A stretch of DNA of 9,508 nt from Gammaproteobacteria bacterium RIFCSPHIGHO2_12_FULL_37_34 (GTDB lineage: Bacteria > Pseudomonadota > Gammaproteobacteria > DSM-16500): NCBI GenBank assembly GCA_001801495.1, contig MGXW01000020.1, positions 1 to 9,508 of the forward strand, read 5' to 3'. The notes beneath the pieces were generated by a model. It was not told the origin of the DNA. It saw only the letters and a program-made list of their open reading frames with translations, and ran no database searches. Positions within the stretch are counted from its first letter, which is position 1. Every line of letters starts with the position of its first letter. Shown piece after piece: positions 7,197 to 9,508 of the stretch. Both the position numbers and the translations under genes were made by a program.

Positions 7197-7742
7197 ATGA
7201 GAAAAAAAATTATTTTAGGTTTTGCCATAGCTTCTATGGCAACGAGTGCTTTTGCATTAGAGATTTACAAGGGACGCCTCATTACTCATAAAGAGTGGAC
7301 GACTGGTAATGCTAAGGGATTTTTTAAAGCAAGTAAGATGATTCCCGAATTAAAAGCTAAAGGGTTAGATGCTGAGCATTCTTATTCTTATATATATAGT
7401 TATGCTGCTTCTATAAAAAGTTCTGTTAATACGCCAGTTAATGTGAGTGGAGAGAATTATATTTCTCTTTATAACGATACTCGCACAAAAGAATTATATC
7501 ACTATACTTTTAGTGTGTGTGCACGTAATTCTGATCACACTGCTCAATGTGCTTATTATTATGATGAAATTGAACTTGAACCAGGTGGTTATGCAAATTC
7601 AGCTGAGCAACCCATTTTACAAGTAACATTTGCGAAACCAGGGAATTATAATGGTTGGGCAAGTACATCCCTATCTAAAGATCAAGAATCAGCTAGTGTT
7701 GGTAGTCATTCCAGATCTGAAAGTACAATAGAAATTTCTTAA
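7197..7742 (+). CDS. Small exported protein of unknown function
   Basis: This 181-residue protein has a classic Sec signal peptide: MRKK, a hydrophobic core, then SAFA before Leu21, so cleavage is likely after residue 20. The mature part (about 161 residues) has no membrane segment or lipobox and should be periplasmic or secreted. It is rich in Ser and Tyr, with a striking SYSYIYSYAAS run at 62-72. It has just two cysteines, Cys108 and Cys118, well placed for one disulphide. Alternating hydrophobic patterns such as YHYTFSVCA (101-109) and ILQVTF (140-145) suggest a small beta-sandwich. I do not recognise the family. AGGAGA seven bases before the ATG and an upstream promoter support expression. 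An intrinsic terminator follows the stop by 11 bases. It is divergent from potA, but nothing ties it to polyamine uptake. Confidence 0.88.
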   Translation: MRKKIILGFAIASMATSAFALEIYKGRLITHKEWTTGNAKGFFKASKMIPELKAKGLDAEHSYSYIYSYAASIKSSVNTPVNVSGENYISLYNDTRTKELYHYTFSVCARNSDHTAQCAYYYDEIELEPGGYANSAEQPILQVTFAKPGNYNGWASTSLSKDQESASVGSHSRSESTIEIS

Positions 7743-7753
7743 TCTTTCGCTTT

Positions 7754-7786
7754 GGCCTTCTCTTAAGCTAGTAGGAGGCCTTTTTT
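7754..7786 (+). terminator. Intrinsic terminator carrying the next gene's Shine-Dalgarno
   Basis: GGCCTTCT (7754-7761) pairs with AGGAGGCC (7773-7780), an 8-bp stem with one T-G wobble and an 11-base loop. Six T residues (7781-7786) follow, the standard form of a rho-independent terminator. The 3' arm contains AGGAGG, a perfect Shine-Dalgarno eight bases ahead of the hydrolase ATG at 7787. The folded hairpin would therefore both end transcription and hide that ribosome site in read-through RNA. Confidence 0.85.
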
Positions 7787-8674
7787 ATGGGGAAAAGAAT
7801 TTTCATGTATTATTTAACATCGATTGTTGGAAATTCCCAGAAATTAGATGGTGGAGCCATGTTTGGCAACGTGCCAAAAGTTGTTTGGAGTAAATGGATT
7901 AAACCAGATGAATCAAATCGAATTTTACTTTCTTGTCGCGCGCTTCTTATTCAGAATTCGACTAAAAACGTATTACTTGAGACAGGCATAGGTGCTTTTT
8001 TTAATCCTTCTTTGAAAGAGCGATATGGTGTTGATGAATCAAAGCATGTGTTACTTGAATCACTTCATCATCAAGGATTATCGGAAGAGGATATTGATAT
8101 TATTATTCTTTCTCATCTTCATTTTGATCATGCGGGTGGGTTACTTTCCGCATGGTCTGATAATGAATCTCCAACGTTATTATTTCCAAATGCTAAATAT
8201 CTTGTGGGTAAAGTAGCATGGGAGAGAGCGTGCTATCCTCATCCAAGGGATAAAGCATCTTTCATACCTAAACTCAATGAATTGTTGGAAGCATCGGGTC
8301 GCTTGGTGATCATTGATAGTGATCGATGTGGATTATTAGATGACAACTATCGATTTATTTTCACAAATGGTCATACACCCGGGTTAATGCATACTGTTAT
8401 TAGGGCGGGCGATGATGAAGGATCCATTATCTTCGCATCAGATTTAATTCCAGGGACCAATTGGGTACACTTGCCTGTTTCAATGGGATATGATCGTTCA
8501 CCGGAATTATTGATCGATGAAAAAAAAGAAATGCTTGAGTTGGCAATCAAACAAAATGGCAGATTGTTTTATACACACGATCCTCACATTGCTTTGTCTA
8601 GAATAGTTCAAGAAGAGAATGGAAAGTTTATTGCAGTGGATGAAATGAGAGATTTTAAAAGATTAGAGGTTTGA
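7787..8674 (+). CDS. Metallo-beta-lactamase-fold hydrolase, YtnP-like (possible lactonase)
   Basis: This 295-residue soluble enzyme has a complete dinuclear metal site. The motif HLHFDH gives His110, His112, Asp114 and His115. His196 lies in NGHTPG, bridging Asp219 in ASDL, and His264 in YTHD. The N-terminal DGGAMFGNVPKVVWSK (21-36) and the ETGIGAFF stretch (65-72) are hallmarks of the branch that contains Bacillus YtnP and related quorum-quenching lactonases. These open acyl-homoserine lactone rings. Activity on lactones is inferred from family only, and other esters or lactones are possible. No signal peptide, so cytosolic. The ATG at 7787 has a perfect AGGAGG eight bases upstream, inside the preceding terminator stem. 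A second in-frame ATG (Met7, 7805) has a weaker site (GGGGAAA) and would avoid occlusion. No homoserine-lactone synthase or regulator gene is visible nearby. Confidence 0.93.
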   Translation: MGKRIFMYYLTSIVGNSQKLDGGAMFGNVPKVVWSKWIKPDESNRILLSCRALLIQNSTKNVLLETGIGAFFNPSLKERYGVDESKHVLLESLHHQGLSEEDIDIIILSHLHFDHAGGLLSAWSDNESPTLLFPNAKYLVGKVAWERACYPHPRDKASFIPKLNELLEASGRLVIIDSDRCGLLDDNYRFIFTNGHTPGLMHTVIRAGDDEGSIIFASDLIPGTNWVHLPVSMGYDRSPELLIDEKKEMLELAIKQNGRLFYTHDPHIALSRIVQEENGKFIAVDEMRDFKRLEV

Positions 8675-8872
8675 ATGTGGCTATGGGATTGGCGATATCG
8701 AAGAATCATAGTAATTTTCCAGTATGTCATAGGTTCGTAAAAATCAACTTAGCGGAGCTAAACCAGTAAGCTTAAGAACATATTTTTCTGAGCATGTGTG
8801 GCCTAAGATATTGCCAAAAGAAATCGATTCTTAGAGAAAAATTAATATATAGAAAAAAGGTTGGATGTAACA
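8675..8872 (+). other. Intergenic stretch with no firm gene
   Basis: Between the hydrolase and the phosphoesterase genes I find no hairpin terminator and no convincing promoter. A TTGCCA (8811-8816) has no -10 box at suitable distance. Two weak coding signs exist. A 21-codon frame starts at 8675, one base after the hydrolase TGA, with AGAGG ahead of it. A start-less frame in the second half ends at the TAG at 8831-8833. Both are treated as findings rather than genes. Confidence 0.5.
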
Positions 8873-9412
8873 ATGCAAAAATACAATATTGTTTTAACGC
8901 CAGTAAGTGAAAGTAAATCAATAATAAAATGTGCACAAAACTTTTCTGCTATTGCGGATCAATATCTACTTGGCGAAAAATCATTACCACATATAACATT
9001 GTATCAGTTCATAGCGGATGAAAATGATATTGATAATTTTTTTAAAAAAGTATACCAATCGTTATGGCAACATACTATTGATCTTAAATTTGAAAAATTC
9101 AGTTGCATTACATTCGATAATCATATTTTTTGGGTATCCCTATTACCAGATCATTGTGGTATTTTAATGAAAATGCATTCTTTGATATCTAATGTGATTA
9201 ATAAACCGATAAAGAACAATTATGATTCACATATGACGTTGATTAGCACAAAAAACAAATCATATGAGAGTTTAGTTAATGAATTTTCAAAAACTTACAC
9301 TCCAATTCAAGATACATTTGTTTTGTCGTTAGGAAAATCTGACGATATTGGGCAGCTTACAGAGTTGCTTTATACCCGCCTATTACCCAATAAGAACATA
9401 TGTAATATGTAA
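8873..9412 (+). CDS. 2H phosphoesterase-like protein (2'-5' RNA ligase-like fold)
   Basis: This 179-residue protein has the two H-x-T motifs that define the 2H phosphoesterase superfamily: His40-Ile-Thr42 in LPHITLYQF and His120-Met-Thr122 in SHMTLIS. They are 80 residues apart, as expected for the two symmetric lobes. In the family the two His act as acid and base on 2',3'-cyclic or 2'-5' phosphodiesters of RNA or nucleotides. The natural substrate here cannot be inferred. No signal peptide or membrane segment is present, so cytosolic. I prefer the ATG at 8873 (GGA seven bases upstream) to an in-frame TTG at 8861, where AAGG directly abuts the codon. Both catalytic motifs and length look intact. 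The gene stands alone, about 200 bases after the hydrolase on the same strand; no RNA-repair partner gene is in the window. Confidence 0.82.
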   Translation: MQKYNIVLTPVSESKSIIKCAQNFSAIADQYLLGEKSLPHITLYQFIADENDIDNFFKKVYQSLWQHTIDLKFEKFSCITFDNHIFWVSLLPDHCGILMKMHSLISNVINKPIKNNYDSHMTLISTKNKSYESLVNEFSKTYTPIQDTFVLSLGKSDDIGQLTELLYTRLLPNKNICNM

Positions 9413-9508
9413 TATGTAGAATATATCCCAAGAGATAGACAGAAAAAAATGCATTCTAGCTTTTAGATCAGCTCATTATTGATTTTACAATTGTGGGGCA
9501 ATCATCTT
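9413..9508. other. Non-coding right edge
   Basis: The last 96 bases hold no frame with a start and no clear hairpin. A short tandem of the heptamer TGTAATA (9401-9414) straddles the end of the phosphoesterase gene. It is too short to call a functional repeat. Confidence 0.4.

Noticed and set aside
9401..9418. Short TGTAATA tandem repeat
   Set aside because: Only two full copies of seven bases, partly inside a coding end; expected by chance in AT-rich DNA and not a CRISPR or integration site.

Overview
The window is AT-rich DNA (roughly 35-40 % G+C by eye) that reads like the chromosome of a gammaproteobacterium. The polyamine-uptake proteins closely resemble my recollection of the E. coli PotABCD set. 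The RT0821/Lpp0805-type 17 kDa surface lipoprotein, the base composition and several proteins I cannot place suggest a Legionellales-like or similar host-associated lineage. That placement is inference. I see no rRNA or tRNA gene, insertion sequence, prophage or CRISPR array.

Layout, left to right. Positions 1-1583 (minus) hold a long, mostly helical protein of unknown function that starts inside the window and runs off its left edge. Upstream of it, on the same strand, is a 17 kDa glycine-zipper outer-membrane lipoprotein (1648-2103). Its promoter lies against the start codon of a divergent GNAT acetyltransferase (2176-2622). Next, on the plus strand, is a higBA toxin-antitoxin pair in the usual toxin-first order (2676-3286), with a candidate promoter and operator just upstream.

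The centre (7028-3283, minus) is a complete potABCD operon for an ABC polyamine importer: ATPase, two permeases and a periplasmic binding protein. All three junctions overlap, and a strong sigma-70-like promoter precedes potA. The last gene, potD, meets higA tail to tail, with the two stop codons sharing the bases TTAA.

The right side (7197-9412, plus) carries three genes. The first encodes a small exported protein of unknown function, read divergently from potA. The second encodes a YtnP-like metallo-beta-lactamase-fold hydrolase with all its metal ligands. The third encodes a 2H phosphoesterase-like protein with two H-x-T motifs. The intrinsic terminator after the exported-protein gene contains the perfect Shine-Dalgarno of the hydrolase gene in its 3' arm, so the two genes may be regulatorily coupled.

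Most of the window is recognisable housekeeping or accessory material. The points most worth a second look are the terminator/ribosome-binding-site overlap, the unidentified large protein, the unidentified exported protein and two changed positions in the PotD ligand site. I found no convincing new multi-gene system.
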